Positions 1 to 8,136 of a DNA stretch of 64,000 bases are shown here, in pieces. Source of the stretch: Haloferax larsenii JCM 13917 (GTDB lineage: Archaea; Halobacteriota; Halobacteria; Halobacteriales; Haloferacaceae); contig NZ_AOLI01000019.1 of assembly GCF_000336955.1 (NCBI RefSeq), positions 452,786 through 516,785 of the forward strand. The letters are read 5' to 3'. The stretch's first letter is position 1, and every line of letters starts with the position of its first letter. Both the position numbers and the translations under genes were made by a program. A model generated the notes under the pieces. It saw only the letters and a list, made by a program, of their open reading frames with translations. It ran no database searches and had not been told where the DNA came from.

Positions 1-87
1 CCCCCGGCCAGTGACTTCGGGGAGCTGTTCGGTGGTATTAGTCTTCTGGCCATCACGCTACGTTCGGACCCTTCGGACGGATGGTAG
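1..87 (+). CDS. C-terminal end of a gene cut by the window edge
   Basis: Frame 1 is open from the first base to a TAG stop at 85-87 and would encode 28 residues (SDFGELFGG then a short hydrophobic stretch and a polar end). Most of the gene lies outside the window, so neither family nor function can be told. The stretch is too short to be sure it is coding; the call rests on the open frame and the acidic, halophile-like composition. Confidence 0.35.
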   Translation, partial: PPASDFGELFGGISLLAITLRSDPSDGW

Positions 88-218
88 AACCGAGAGACGG
101 CCTTAGAGACGGGGTAAGTGTGTGAAAACCGAATCCGGCGTCTCCGAACCACGAAAACGCAGAAATAAGGACATTTAGACGGGTGATAAGCTGCTTTCCT
201 CGTGTAAACAGTCGTGGG

Positions 219-226
219 AATATAAG
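219..226 (+). promoter_or_regulatory. TATA-like box for the lipoprotein gene at 250
   Basis: AATATAAG is centred about 28 bases before the GTG at 250. This is the spacing expected for a leaderless haloarchaeal transcript and is the main reason for choosing that GTG as start. Confidence 0.6.
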
Positions 227-249
227 AGGTCGATCTGACACGTCCAACT

Positions 250-927
250 GTGAGCGAGGAACCAAATCGAACCCGACGAAGAGTACTTCAGTCGATTTGT
301 GGCGTCGGCATCGCTGGTCTCGCTGGCTGTAATTCGACTGGCGCGCTGCATATTCCACCCACAAAGAATGGTGCCGCCGAGGCACTGGAGTCTGTCAAGT
401 TCGCCGAAAATCCCGAAGAGATTCATCCAACACTCGTCGAGGAGACGACGGTCTCTTCAGATGAGATTCTCATCGGATTTCGACTCGAAGACTCGTCGCT
501 TCCGTTTACCACCGAAGTGTATCAGGCACCGGACGACGCCGAGGTCCAAGCCACGAAGACCTACGATACACAGGACCTCTCGAACGTCGACCTCGTTCCA
601 GAGACACCGGAAGCGCTCGACACCGTCGAAACCGACCGAGAGGACATTCACTATGCAACGACCACTGTCGGCGAGCCGCTTCCCGTCACGCTTGTCGCAC
701 GCCACGACGGCGAAACACTGGACTGGAGCGCTTGGTCGCGAACCGGCTACCCGTACGACGGCCACAACGATGACAACCCCGCGGTGAAAGTCGACTGCTA
801 CTGCGGCGGAATGACCTACACGGCCCCTCGTGGTGGGACGTGGGCACGAGTAATTCAGGTGACGCCGACCGAGCGCGTCGACCCCGGTACGACTATCGTG
901 CTCAACTGGACGTCCAGTCGGTTCTGA
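250..927 (+). CDS. Tat-exported lipoprotein of unknown function
   Basis: A 225-residue secreted lipoprotein, probably anchored on the outside of the membrane. The N-terminus carries a twin-arginine-type run (RTRRRVLQ, residues 7-14), a short hydrophobic stretch and a lipobox LAGC with the lipidated Cys at residue 27. The mature part is acidic and beta-rich in appearance; a Cys pair (CYC) lies near residue 182, which could form a disulfide or bind metal. The start is GTG, supported by a TATA box 28 bases upstream. No catalytic motif is recognisable and the neighbours give no hint of function. The export call is firm; the role is unknown. Confidence 0.8.
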   Translation: MSEEPNRTRRRVLQSICGVGIAGLAGCNSTGALHIPPTKNGAAEALESVKFAENPEEIHPTLVEETTVSSDEILIGFRLEDSSLPFTTEVYQAPDDAEVQATKTYDTQDLSNVDLVPETPEALDTVETDREDIHYATTTVGEPLPVTLVARHDGETLDWSAWSRTGYPYDGHNDDNPAVKVDCYCGGMTYTAPRGGTWARVIQVTPTERVDPGTTIVLNWTSSRF

Positions 928-967
928 ACGGCAGTCTAGGTAGTGGTTCGTAGCGATGCGGAGCCAA

Positions 968-1603
968 CTACTCGACGCCCTCGACGAGTCGTTCTAACTG
1001 CTCCGGCGGAACCGCACCCCGAGCAGCGTACCCATCGTACGCGAACGTCGGCACGCCCGTCACCCCGTGGCGCTGCGCCTCGGTGAACTTCTCTCGTACC
1101 TCAGCCCGAAGCGCCTCGTCGTCCAGTGCCGACTCGACTTCGTCGCCATCGACACCGACAGATTCGGCGAGGTCGACGAGCAGTGTTTCGTCGCCGATGT
1201 CCTTGCCGTCCTGCCAGAGCGCCTCGAAAACGGATTCGTCGAAGGCAAGCCACGTCTCGTAGTCGTACTGCTCCTTCAGATAGTACGATACCACTTGGGC
1301 TGGAAGCGAGTCGATATCCATCGAGATGTCGAGCGTCATTTCGACACCGTACTTCTCTTGGAGGCGGCGAACGCCCTCTTTGGCCTGCTCGTAGTACTCG
1401 TCGTCTTTCCCGTCCTCGACTGACGAGTCGATGCTGCCATCCGGGCGTCGCTTGTGGCTTCGCAAGTCGAAGGGGTGCCAGTCGATGTCGAGGTCCTCGT
1501 CTCGGGTCGCTTGATACTGTGAGAGCGACTGGCGACCGAGATAGCAAAACGGACAGACGTAGTCGGAGTAGATGGTGATTCGACCGGCTTCGTCGTTGGT
1601 CAT
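968..1603 (-). CDS. DsbA/FrnE-family thioredoxin-fold oxidoreductase
   Basis: A 211-residue thioredoxin-fold protein of the DsbA/FrnE (2-hydroxychromene-2-carboxylate isomerase) superfamily, which exchanges dithiol/disulfide bonds. The active-site CPFC motif is at residues 17-20 after a beta strand, and a cis-Pro loop (TGVPTF) sits near the C-terminus, as in the family. There is no signal peptide, so it should act in the cytoplasm, perhaps in redox defence as reported for FrnE proteins. Length fits the family. It is transcribed away from the lipoprotein upstream and seems to be a single gene. The substrate is unknown. Confidence 0.85.
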   Translation of the reverse strand: MTNDEAGRITIYSDYVCPFCYLGRQSLSQYQATRDEDLDIDWHPFDLRSHKRRPDGSIDSSVEDGKDDEYYEQAKEGVRRLQEKYGVEMTLDISMDIDSLPAQVVSYYLKEQYDYETWLAFDESVFEALWQDGKDIGDETLLVDLAESVGVDGDEVESALDDEALRAEVREKFTEAQRHGVTGVPTFAYDGYAARGAVPPEQLERLVEGVE

Positions 1604-1689
1604 AGTATTTGTTTTGAACTTGATTACAAAAATGGTTGGATGCGAGAAGCGTCAATGAAATATAGTGAGAACACTCGATTGGCCAGAGT

Positions 1690-1857
1690 TCAGTCCTCCG
1701 GCAGAAATCGCTCGGTTAAGAGGACGACGACACCTATCGAAACGAGCGCAACGACGATGTGTGTCTCTTTGACGAGTGGATAATATATCGAAATAAATGC
1801 CGATACCGCTATCGAGACGACAAACAGCGTTCGGAGTATCCACTTACGTTCAGCCAC
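1690..1857 (-). CDS. Small two-helix membrane protein
   Basis: A 55-residue frame starting with GTG (VAERKWILRTLF) that holds two hydrophobic segments, about residues 8-27 and 34-47, separated by a short polar turn (YPLVKETH), and ends with an acidic tail. No other start codon lies in frame in the 63 bases upstream. AT-rich sequence (TATATGTATAC) about 35-45 bases upstream could serve as promoter. Haloarchaeal genomes hold many such short membrane proteins; no function is known to me. The composition and the two clean helices are the reasons to think it is translated. Confidence 0.6.
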   Translation of the reverse strand: MAERKWILRTLFVVSIAVSAFISIYYPLVKETHIVVALVSIGVVVLLTERFLPED

Positions 1858-1932
1858 GAGACTGTGTTGAAAGACGTATATCCGTGTTTGTGTCCAACCG
1901 TATACATATATCTTTAGGTGCGCTTCGGACTT

Positions 1933-2574
1933 CTATCCGAGATGCGTCTCGAACCAGTCGGCCGCGAGGTCGGCGACTTCCTCCAGCTCGCCGGGGCCTT
2001 CGAACAGGTGGCCCGCGCCCTCGACGACTTCGAGTGATTTCTCGCAGTTGAGTTCGGTGAACGCGTCGCGGTTGAGTTCGAGGACAGTGTCGTCCGCGCC
2101 GCCGACGATGAACAGCGTCGGGGCACCCACTTCGTCGAGGCGTTCTTCCGCGAGGTCGACGCGGCCGCCGCGGGAGACCACCGCACCGGTCTGGTCGTAT
2201 AGTTCAGCGGCTCCGCGGAGGGCTGCTGCGGCTCCCGTACTCGACCCGAAGTAGCCGATATCGAGGTCGGCGGTGTCGTCTCGGTTGCGGAGCCACTCGG
2301 TCGCCGCGAGGAGGCGCTGTGTCAGAAGCGAGATGTCGAAGCGCGTCTCGTAAGTTCGGTCTTCTTCCTCGGTCAAGAGGTCGAAAAGCAGCGTTCCGAG
2401 ACCGCGCTCGCGGATGACGTCCGCGACGAAGTTGTTTCGAGGACTCTTGCGACTGCTGCCGCTTCCGTGCGCGAAGACGACGAGACCTGACGCACCCGGT
2501 GGGACCGCGAGGTCTCCTTCGAGTTCGACGCCGTCGGCGGGTATCGTCACCGGGGTCGGTTTCGTGCCACTCAT
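1933..2574 (-). CDS. Alpha/beta hydrolase, dienelactone-hydrolase type
   Basis: A 213-residue cytoplasmic alpha/beta hydrolase. It has the HGSGSS oxyanion-loop region near residue 37, a nucleophile elbow GSSTG (fits GxSxG) near residue 110, an Asp after a beta strand (VGGADD) and a late His (GAGHLFEG), which together make a Ser-Asp-His triad. The length matches short dienelactone-hydrolase-like proteins. Two in-frame ATGs lie six bases apart (2580 and 2574); the second is chosen, giving MSGTKP. It is divergent from the dehydrogenase operon at 2713. Substrate unknown. Confidence 0.8.
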   Translation of the reverse strand: MSGTKPTPVTIPADGVELEGDLAVPPGASGLVVFAHGSGSSRKSPRNNFVADVIRERGLGTLLFDLLTEEEDRTYETRFDISLLTQRLLAATEWLRNRDDTADLDIGYFGSSTGAAAALRGAAELYDQTGAVVSRGGRVDLAEERLDEVGAPTLFIVGGADDTVLELNRDAFTELNCEKSLEVVEGAGHLFEGPGELEEVADLAADWFETHLG

Positions 2575-2673
2575 ACACATGGATTGTCGCCGTCGGGGTT
2601 AGTAATGCACGCACTCAGTCAGTTTCTGTGTGGATTTCGAAGTTCACGGAGCCTGACGGTCTGTTTTTACATA

Positions 2674-2685
2674 ATTAATGTTAAT
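2674..2685. promoter_or_regulatory. Palindrome in the promoter region of the 2-oxoacid dehydrogenase operon
   Basis: ATTAA-TG-TTAAT is a perfect inverted repeat in an AT-rich stretch 28-39 bases before the operon start. It overlaps where a TATA box should be, so it may be core promoter, a regulator site, or both. Confidence 0.4.
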
Positions 2686-2712
2686 AGATTTTCGAATGTA
2701 CACTGACTGGGT

Positions 2713-3741
2713 ATGGTGAGTGTCAACGAACTTCGAACGATGTACGAGCAGATGGTGACTGCTCGGTACTACGAAGAACAGCTACAGGAAGAGTATCTCG
2801 TCGGCAAGCAACCCGCGTTCGACATCTCGGCGGGGCCGATTCCGGGCGAGTTACACCTCGCTGCCGGCCACGAAGCATCCGGGGCGGGTGTGTGTCTCCA
2901 TCTTCGTGACGACGACACGGTCACAGCGCCGCACCGACCGCACCACGTCGCTATCGCGAAAGGCGTCGACCTGAAGAAGATGACAGCCGAGATTTTCGGC
3001 CGAAAGACGGGGCTGTGCCGCGGGAAAGGCGGTCACATGCACCTGTTCGACCCGGACGTAAACTTCGCGTGTTCGGGCATCATCGCGCAGGGCTGTCCGC
3101 CCGCTGTCGGCGCGGCGATGGCCGCAAAGAAACGAAACACGGACTCGGTCGCCGTCGCGTTCCTCGGTGACGGGGCCATCGACCAGGGTGGATTCCTCGA
3201 ATCGCTCAACCTCGCGAGCGTCCACGACCTGCCGGTCGTGTTCGTCATCGAGGACAACGACTGGGCGATTAGCATGCCCAAAGACCGCGTGACCGACGTC
3301 GAAGACGGCTCTCGGCGCGCGTGGGGCTTCGACCTCCCCGGCGAGCGAGTCGATTCGGACGACGCCGTCGCCGTCGCCGAGGCAGCCGGGAAGGCAATCG
3401 CTCGCGCCCGCGACGGGAACGGCCCGACGCTCCTCGAAGTACAGGTCCACCGCCGGATGGGTCACTTCATGGGCGACGCGGAGGCCTACCGCCCCGAAGC
3501 CGACATCGAGCGGGCGAAACAACTCGATTCCATCGAGCGCATCGCGGACGACCTGCGCTCCCACGGCGTCGAGGACGACGAACTCGACGAGATTCGCGAG
3601 CGCGCACACGAGCGCGTCGACGACGCAATCTCGTGGGCGAAAGAACAGCCGGAGCCGTCTCCAGAAGAGGCGTACGAGAACGTGTTTACCAACCCGCCGG
3701 CGACAGCGGCGACCGACGGCGGCAACGAGGGAGGTGACTGA
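2713..3741 (+). CDS. 2-oxoacid dehydrogenase E1 component, alpha subunit
   Basis: A 342-residue thiamine-diphosphate enzyme subunit that, with the beta subunit encoded next, decarboxylates a 2-oxoacid (or acetoin) and passes the acyl group to a lipoyl arm. The cofactor motif runs from GDG (152-154) to DNDW (181-184). RGKGGHMH (103-110) and the C-terminal RRMGHFMGD resemble acetoin-dehydrogenase/pyruvate-dehydrogenase alpha subunits. The beta-subunit gene follows after two bases, so the two are co-translated. The substrate cannot be told from sequence: pyruvate, branched-chain oxoacids and acetoin are all possible. The operon has no E2 or E3 gene. Confidence 0.9.
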   Translation: MVSVNELRTMYEQMVTARYYEEQLQEEYLVGKQPAFDISAGPIPGELHLAAGHEASGAGVCLHLRDDDTVTAPHRPHHVAIAKGVDLKKMTAEIFGRKTGLCRGKGGHMHLFDPDVNFACSGIIAQGCPPAVGAAMAAKKRNTDSVAVAFLGDGAIDQGGFLESLNLASVHDLPVVFVIEDNDWAISMPKDRVTDVEDGSRRAWGFDLPGERVDSDDAVAVAEAAGKAIARARDGNGPTLLEVQVHRRMGHFMGDAEAYRPEADIERAKQLDSIERIADDLRSHGVEDDELDEIRERAHERVDDAISWAKEQPEPSPEEAYENVFTNPPATAATDGGNEGGD

Positions 3742-3743
3742 GC

Positions 3744-4784
3744 ATGGCGACTGAATCACGAGACGTTACCGAAGCGACCGAGACAGAGCGGGAACTGACG
3801 ATGAGCAGGGCGATGGTCGAAGCCATCGCGTGGGAGATGCGAAACGACGAGGACGTGTTCCTCATGGGCGAGGACGTCGCCGACTACGGCGGTATCTTCT
3901 CCAGTACGACCGGCCTCCTCGACGAGTTCGGTCGGGACCGCGTGATGGACGTTCCCATCAGCGAGACGGCGTATCTCGGCGCGGCCGTCGGCGCGGCACA
4001 GGCCGGAATGCGCCCGATTGCCGAACTCATGTTCGTCGACTTCTTCGGCGTCGCCATGGACCAAATCTACAACAACATGGCGAAGAACACCTACATGAGC
4101 GGGGGGTCATTCTCTGTCCCGATGGTGCTGACCACGGCAGTCGGCGGCACCTACAACGACGCGGGGCAACACTCCCAGACGCTCTACGGAACCTTCGCCC
4201 ACCTGCCGGGGATGAAAGTCGTCGTTCCGAGCACCGCCTACGACGCGAAAGGGCTGATGCACAGCGCCATTCGCGACGACGACCCCGTGGTGTACATGTT
4301 CCACAAGCGTCTGATGGGTCTCGGTTGGATGCCGTCACCGTCCGGCCCGAAGACGGCCGTCCCGAAAGAGGACTACACGATTCCGTTCGGTGAAGCGGAC
4401 ATCAAACGCCCCGGCGACGACGTGACGGTCGTCACGCTCGGCCTGCACGTCCACCGGGCACTCGACGCCGCGAGCAGGCTCGAAGACGACGGCATCGACG
4501 CCGAAGTCGTGGACCTGCGAACCCTCGTCCCGCTCGACACCGACACCATCCTCGACTCGGTGCGCAAGACGGGGAAACTCCTCGTCGTCGACGAGGACTA
4601 CCAGTCGTTCGGCGTGACGGGCGAGATTATCGCGCGGGCCGCAGAAGGCGCGCTCGACGACCTCTCGGCGGTCAAGCGCCTCGCAATCCCGGACGTGCCG
4701 ATTCCCTACGCCCGGCCGTTGGAAGACGAAGTCATCCCCGGCACCGAAGGCATCGCCGAGACAATCCGCGAACTCCACGAATGA
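3744..4784 (+). CDS. 2-oxoacid dehydrogenase E1 component, beta subunit
   Basis: A 346-residue partner of the preceding E1 alpha subunit. It contributes the pyrimidine-binding half of the thiamine-diphosphate site and the C-terminal transketolase-like domain. Recognisable blocks are GEDVADYGGIF near residue 42, the ISETAYLG block, and a C-terminal region with VDEDYQSFG and PYARPLE typical of E1 beta subunits. The full family length is present. The gene sits two bases after the alpha gene, and the lipoyl-protein gene follows 30 bases later, consistent with one transcript. Confidence 0.9.
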   Translation: MATESRDVTEATETERELTMSRAMVEAIAWEMRNDEDVFLMGEDVADYGGIFSSTTGLLDEFGRDRVMDVPISETAYLGAAVGAAQAGMRPIAELMFVDFFGVAMDQIYNNMAKNTYMSGGSFSVPMVLTTAVGGTYNDAGQHSQTLYGTFAHLPGMKVVVPSTAYDAKGLMHSAIRDDDPVVYMFHKRLMGLGWMPSPSGPKTAVPKEDYTIPFGEADIKRPGDDVTVVTLGLHVHRALDAASRLEDDGIDAEVVDLRTLVPLDTDTILDSVRKTGKLLVVDEDYQSFGVTGEIIARAAEGALDDLSAVKRLAIPDVPIPYARPLEDEVIPGTEGIAETIRELHE

Positions 4785-4814
4785 GCCAGCGCGACCGACG
4801 AGTGGGGGCCGCTC

Positions 4815-5075
4815 ATGGCTGAGACGGTCGACGTGGACTCGGCGACGGTCTGGCCCGAAGACGCGGACGACGTCACCGAGGCGTACCTCGCCAACTGGTT
4901 CGTCCGCGAGGGCTCGGCGGTCGACCAGGGGGAGACGCTCTGTGAGATGCAAGTCGAGAAAGTGAGTATCGACGTGACCGCGCCCGTGTCGGGCACCGTC
5001 ACCGAAATCGTCGTCGGCGAAGGTGTTGACTTCGACCGCGGCGACGTGCTCGCTCGGATTCGACCGAGCGCGTGA
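4815..5075 (+). CDS. Free-standing lipoyl-domain protein
   Basis: An 86-residue protein made of a single biotinyl/lipoyl domain. The likely lipoylated lysine is K49 in VEKVSID, in the expected tight turn, followed by the conserved APVSGTV block. In normal complexes this domain is the N-terminal part of E2; here no catalytic acyltransferase part follows. It should carry the acyl or electron load from the E1 pair encoded just upstream. An ATG that overlaps the end of the beta-subunit gene opens only a 13-codon frame, so 4815 is the start. It could also serve glycine cleavage as an H-protein substitute, but the context argues for the E1 pair. Confidence 0.85.
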   Translation: MAETVDVDSATVWPEDADDVTEAYLANWFVREGSAVDQGETLCEMQVEKVSIDVTAPVSGTVTEIVVGEGVDFDRGDVLARIRPSA

Positions 5076-5102
5076 GGGGGAGTCGGGGAGGCCAGCCCTG
5101 AC

Positions 5103-5135
5103 TCGGCGGCACTATTCGATTCGGCGGCACTATTC
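5103..5135. repeat. Short tandem repeat, two 15-bp copies at an 18-bp period
   Basis: TCGGCGGCACTATTC occurs at 5103-5117 and again at 5121-5135, followed by a T-run. It lies between the convergent lipoyl-protein and phosphatase genes and may act in termination or simply be a slippage duplication. Confidence 0.7.
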
Positions 5136-5159
5136 TTTTGCCACGTTGTTGGAGCGTCC

Positions 5160-5861
5160 TCAGACCAGCGCGGGCTGCCGGGGTTCGAGAATCTTCGAGT
5201 CCTTGCGCGACTCGTGAGTCACGTCCACGTCGATGCTGACGAGGTCGTCGGCGTGGAAGTCGTAGGCGGTGAGCGTGCCGCCGTAGACCGCGCCGGTGTC
5301 GAGACCCATCGCGTGCTGGAAGACTGCCGGGTGAGCCATGACGGTGTGGCCGAAGAAGACGCGCTCGGGGCCGTCGTAGTGTTCGAACCAGAACGGGCCG
5401 TCGTAGCTGTCGCCGGGGTTCATCGCCCGCGTGTTCTGCAACTTGTCTATGTCGTGTTCCTCCAGCGGGACCTCGGGGTGGACGCCGCCGTGGACGACGA
5501 GCGTGTCTTCCCACGAAATTGCGACCGGCAGTGACTCTATCCAGTCGAGGTCTTCGTCGGTGAGCGCGTCGATTTCCTTCGTTCCGCGGATGAGTTTCTC
5601 TTCGTTGTTCCCGCGGACGGTGAGGAAGTTGTCGCGCTCGCGAACGTAGTCGACGACGCCCTTGCTGTCGGGACCTTTCCGAACGAGGTCGCCGACGAAG
5701 ACGACGAGGTCGTCGTCGGAGGGGTCGAGGCGGTCGACGAGGCGTTCAAGCGCGGGCAGGCACCCGTGAACGTCGCCGACGACGTACACGTCGTCCCAGT
5801 CGTCGATATCGACTCGAAGGTGCTGCTCGGCGACGTCGGGATGGAAGGAAAGTGCGCTCAT
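5160..5861 (-). CDS. PPP-family metallophosphoesterase (Ser/Thr phosphatase type)
   Basis: A 233-residue calcineurin-like phosphoesterase that uses two metal ions to hydrolyse phosphoesters. The three signature blocks are complete: GDVHG (29-33), GDLVRKG (57-63) and GNNE (84-87), with later His ligands in VVHGGVHPE and FFGHT. This arrangement fits short PPP-type protein phosphatases and also diadenosine-tetraphosphatase (ApaH-like) enzymes; sequence alone does not decide. It is convergent with the lipoyl-protein gene and divergent from methionine aminopeptidase. Confidence 0.85.
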   Translation of the reverse strand: MSALSFHPDVAEQHLRVDIDDWDDVYVVGDVHGCLPALERLVDRLDPSDDDLVVFVGDLVRKGPDSKGVVDYVRERDNFLTVRGNNEEKLIRGTKEIDALTDEDLDWIESLPVAISWEDTLVVHGGVHPEVPLEEHDIDKLQNTRAMNPGDSYDGPFWFEHYDGPERVFFGHTVMAHPAVFQHAMGLDTGAVYGGTLTAYDFHADDLVSIDVDVTHESRKDSKILEPRQPALV

Positions 5862-6008
5862 GTCGGTCTGTCTTCCGATACGGATGCTCTGTGGTTAAGA
5901 AAGGCTTGCTAGTTGTGGAAATTTGAGCTATATAGTCATGCGTCACTGTGTGACACCCACTGATTTCGTCCCGCAATCGCTTTCCCACGGCGTCCCGAAG
6001 TCGCGGGC

Positions 6009-6899
6009 ATGAGTATCGGACCCCTCGACGACGAGACGGTCGAAAAGTATCAGGAAGCGGGGGAGGTACTCCGCACGGTGATGGACGAGTCGGCCGAGAT
6101 GGTCGAACCCGGGGTCACCCACCTCGAAGTCGCGGAGTACGCCGAAGGGCGCATCCGCGAACTCGCAGACGGCTGTGCGTTCCCCGCCAACATCAGCGTC
6201 AACGAAGAGGCGTCGCACGCGAGCCCCGGCCGGGACGACGACACCGTCTTCGGCGAGGACATGGTCTGTCTCGACCTCGGCGTCCACATCGACGGCTACA
6301 TCGCCGACGCGGCAGTGACCATCGACCTCTCCGGAAACCCGGAAATCCCCGAGGCAGCCGAAGAGGCGCTCGACGCCGCCCTCGACATGGTCGAAGCTGG
6401 CGCAGACACGGCCCACATCGGTGCCGAAATCGAGGACGTCATCCGCGGCTACGGCTACACGCCGGTTCTCAACCTCTCCGGACACGGTGTCGAGCGATGG
6501 GACGCCCACACCGACCCGACCATCCCGAACCGCGGCGCAGAACGCGGCACGGAACTCGAAGTCGGCGACGTTATCGCAATCGAGCCGTTCGCCACCGACG
6601 GTTCCGGCAAAGTCACCGAAGGCTCGAAAAACGAGATTTACAGCCTCGTCAACGACCGTTCGGTCCGCGACCGAATGTCGCGCAAACTCCTCGACGAAGT
6701 TCGCGAGGACTACAAACTGCTGCCCTTCGCGGCCCGCTGGTTCGACGGCGGCCGCTCCGAGATGGCGATTCGCCGTCTCGAACAGCAGGGCGTCTTCCGC
6801 GGCTACCCCGTCCTGAAGGAAGAAGACGGCGCGCTGGTCGGGCAGGCCGAACACACCGTCATCGTCACCGAAGACGGCTACGAGAACATCACCAAATAA
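6009..6899 (+). CDS. map: Methionine aminopeptidase, type II
   Basis: A 296-residue cytoplasmic metalloprotease that removes the initiator methionine from new proteins. The dinuclear metal ligands are visible: D89 (CLDLG), D100 (YIADAA), H159 (LSGHGVERW), E192 (AIEPF) and a late Glu in QAEHTV. The insert between the His and the first Glu marks the archaeal/eukaryal type II class. The length is normal. An inverted repeat GTCAC-TGT-GTGAC lies at 5942-5954 in the upstream intergenic region. A T-rich terminator follows at 6921-6940. Confidence 0.95.
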   Translation: MSIGPLDDETVEKYQEAGEVLRTVMDESAEMVEPGVTHLEVAEYAEGRIRELADGCAFPANISVNEEASHASPGRDDDTVFGEDMVCLDLGVHIDGYIADAAVTIDLSGNPEIPEAAEEALDAALDMVEAGADTAHIGAEIEDVIRGYGYTPVLNLSGHGVERWDAHTDPTIPNRGAERGTELEVGDVIAIEPFATDGSGKVTEGSKNEIYSLVNDRSVRDRMSRKLLDEVREDYKLLPFAARWFDGGRSEMAIRRLEQQGVFRGYPVLKEEDGALVGQAEHTVIVTEDGYENITK

Positions 6900-6920
6900 C
6901 GAATCCTCCCTCCGTTCGGT

Positions 6921-6940
6921 TATTTTTCCGTCCGTTTTTC
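6921..6940 (+). terminator. map: T-rich terminator after map
   Basis: Two T-runs separated by CCGTCCG begin about 20 bases after the map stop codon. Oligo-T tracts on the coding strand are the usual archaeal transcription stop signal. Confidence 0.5.
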
Positions 6941-7049
6941 TCGCCACGCCTACGCAGATTGATGGCACGCACTGCAGTCCAGAGTTCACCGAAATATATT
7001 CGGGAATATACATAGGAAAATTTACAATTTGTGGCAGTCACGCTCACCC

Positions 7050-7664
7050 ATGAATGTCAGTGAAGTGACCCTCAACATCGGTGAAAACAGCTACACAGGA
7101 GAGATGGTTGTCCCCGACGAAACCAGCGACCGAGGAATCTTGGTGATTCCGGGGGCGAGTCACGGACCGTTCGGCGACGTATTCGACCGCCTCACCGAGG
7201 CCGGGGCGAACGACGGCCACGTGGTTGCCCGGTTCGAGACGTGGACGAATCCAGACGACCTCTCGGAGAAGACTGAAGCGGACTTCGAGGCCGAAATCCG
7301 CGCTGGCGTCGAGTTCCTTCGGTCGCAGGGCTGTTCGACAATTTCGATTGTCGCAAAGAGTTTCGGCGGACGGCTCGCGCTCACCCATCTCCCGGAAGCA
7401 GTTGACCGGCTCGTATTGTGGGCACCCGCAATCCTGTTCGGAGCGCAGAGCGATACCCCGTCGATTACAGCCGACGAGCTGGCGGATATCGAACTCCCAG
7501 TTCGGATTTTACAGGGCGACGAAGACGACGTTGTAGATATCGAAAACGCGGTCGCACTCTCCGAGAACCTGCCAAACGGAGAAGTAGTCGAACTACCGGG
7601 AGAGGACCATTCGTTCCTGCATTCGGAAGCGGACATCATCGAAGCGACGATGTCGTTCTTGTAA
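7050..7664 (+). CDS. Alpha/beta hydrolase
   Basis: A 204-residue alpha/beta hydrolase with a nucleophile elbow AKSFGG (Ser in a slightly relaxed GxSxG setting), an Asp in LQGDEDD and a His in GEDHSFLH, which gives a complete Ser-Asp-His triad. It resembles the dienelactone-hydrolase/KANL3-Tex30 group of small hydrolases. An upstream in-frame TTG at 7029 would add seven residues; the ATG at 7050 is preferred. It is a single gene between map and the opposite-strand YCII gene. Substrate unknown. Confidence 0.75.
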   Translation: MNVSEVTLNIGENSYTGEMVVPDETSDRGILVIPGASHGPFGDVFDRLTEAGANDGHVVARFETWTNPDDLSEKTEADFEAEIRAGVEFLRSQGCSTISIVAKSFGGRLALTHLPEAVDRLVLWAPAILFGAQSDTPSITADELADIELPVRILQGDEDDVVDIENAVALSENLPNGEVVELPGEDHSFLHSEADIIEATMSFL

Positions 7665-7689
7665 CCGGAGTGTTGTGGGAGGGGACGAC

Positions 7690-7998
7690 CTAGGCGTCGC
7701 CGAGAAGGAAGTTATTCTCCGCGGTGGCTTCCTCGACTTCGACGACCTCGCGGTCTCGGTAGTAATTAGCGACCGCGAAGGGGTCGCGCTCGACGATTTC
7801 GCGGGCGTCTTCTATCGAGTCGCAGGCCAGTATCAACAGCGCGGTGCCGTCGGAACACGGCCCGCAGAACCGCAGGATACCACGGTCGTCGAGGTCGCGG
7901 AGGTGTTCGACGTGGCTCACGAGGAGGTCTTCGTCGAGTACCTGCCCCTGCTTTTCTGCGAGGCGCACGACGAACTGCTTCGAATCCGTCTCAGACAT
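7690..7998 (-). CDS. YCII-like domain protein
   Basis: A 102-residue protein with the layout of the YCII family, a small ferredoxin-like fold found alone or in pairs. It shows an N-terminal strand-helix (KQFVVRLAEKQG), the motif of a hypothetical active site with acidic residues (DPFAVANYYRD) and a C-terminal strand rich in Val/Glu. The frame is open far upstream, but halophile-like composition and the family start at MSETDS (ATG, 7998). Function in archaea is unknown; related proteins have been proposed as small enzymes or sensor domains. Confidence 0.7.
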   Translation of the reverse strand: MSETDSKQFVVRLAEKQGQVLDEDLLVSHVEHLRDLDDRGILRFCGPCSDGTALLILACDSIEDAREIVERDPFAVANYYRDREVVEVEEATAENNFLLGDA

Positions 7999-8136
7999 GT
8001 TCTCGTTCGATTCGCGAGACGGGCGAAATACCTTCTTATCCGCTGGCACGTCCGTCGATTTGGGTGCCGTCCGCGACAGTCGAACCACTCGATGGGGACC
8101 GAAACCGCTTGCATCCCCCCGTCCCTTCACCCCCTC

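Noticed and set aside
2851-3759. Long open frame antisense to the E1 alpha gene
   Set aside because: A GC-rich genome leaves long shadow frames opposite real genes; this one is opposite a perfect E1 alpha frame and has no family pattern.
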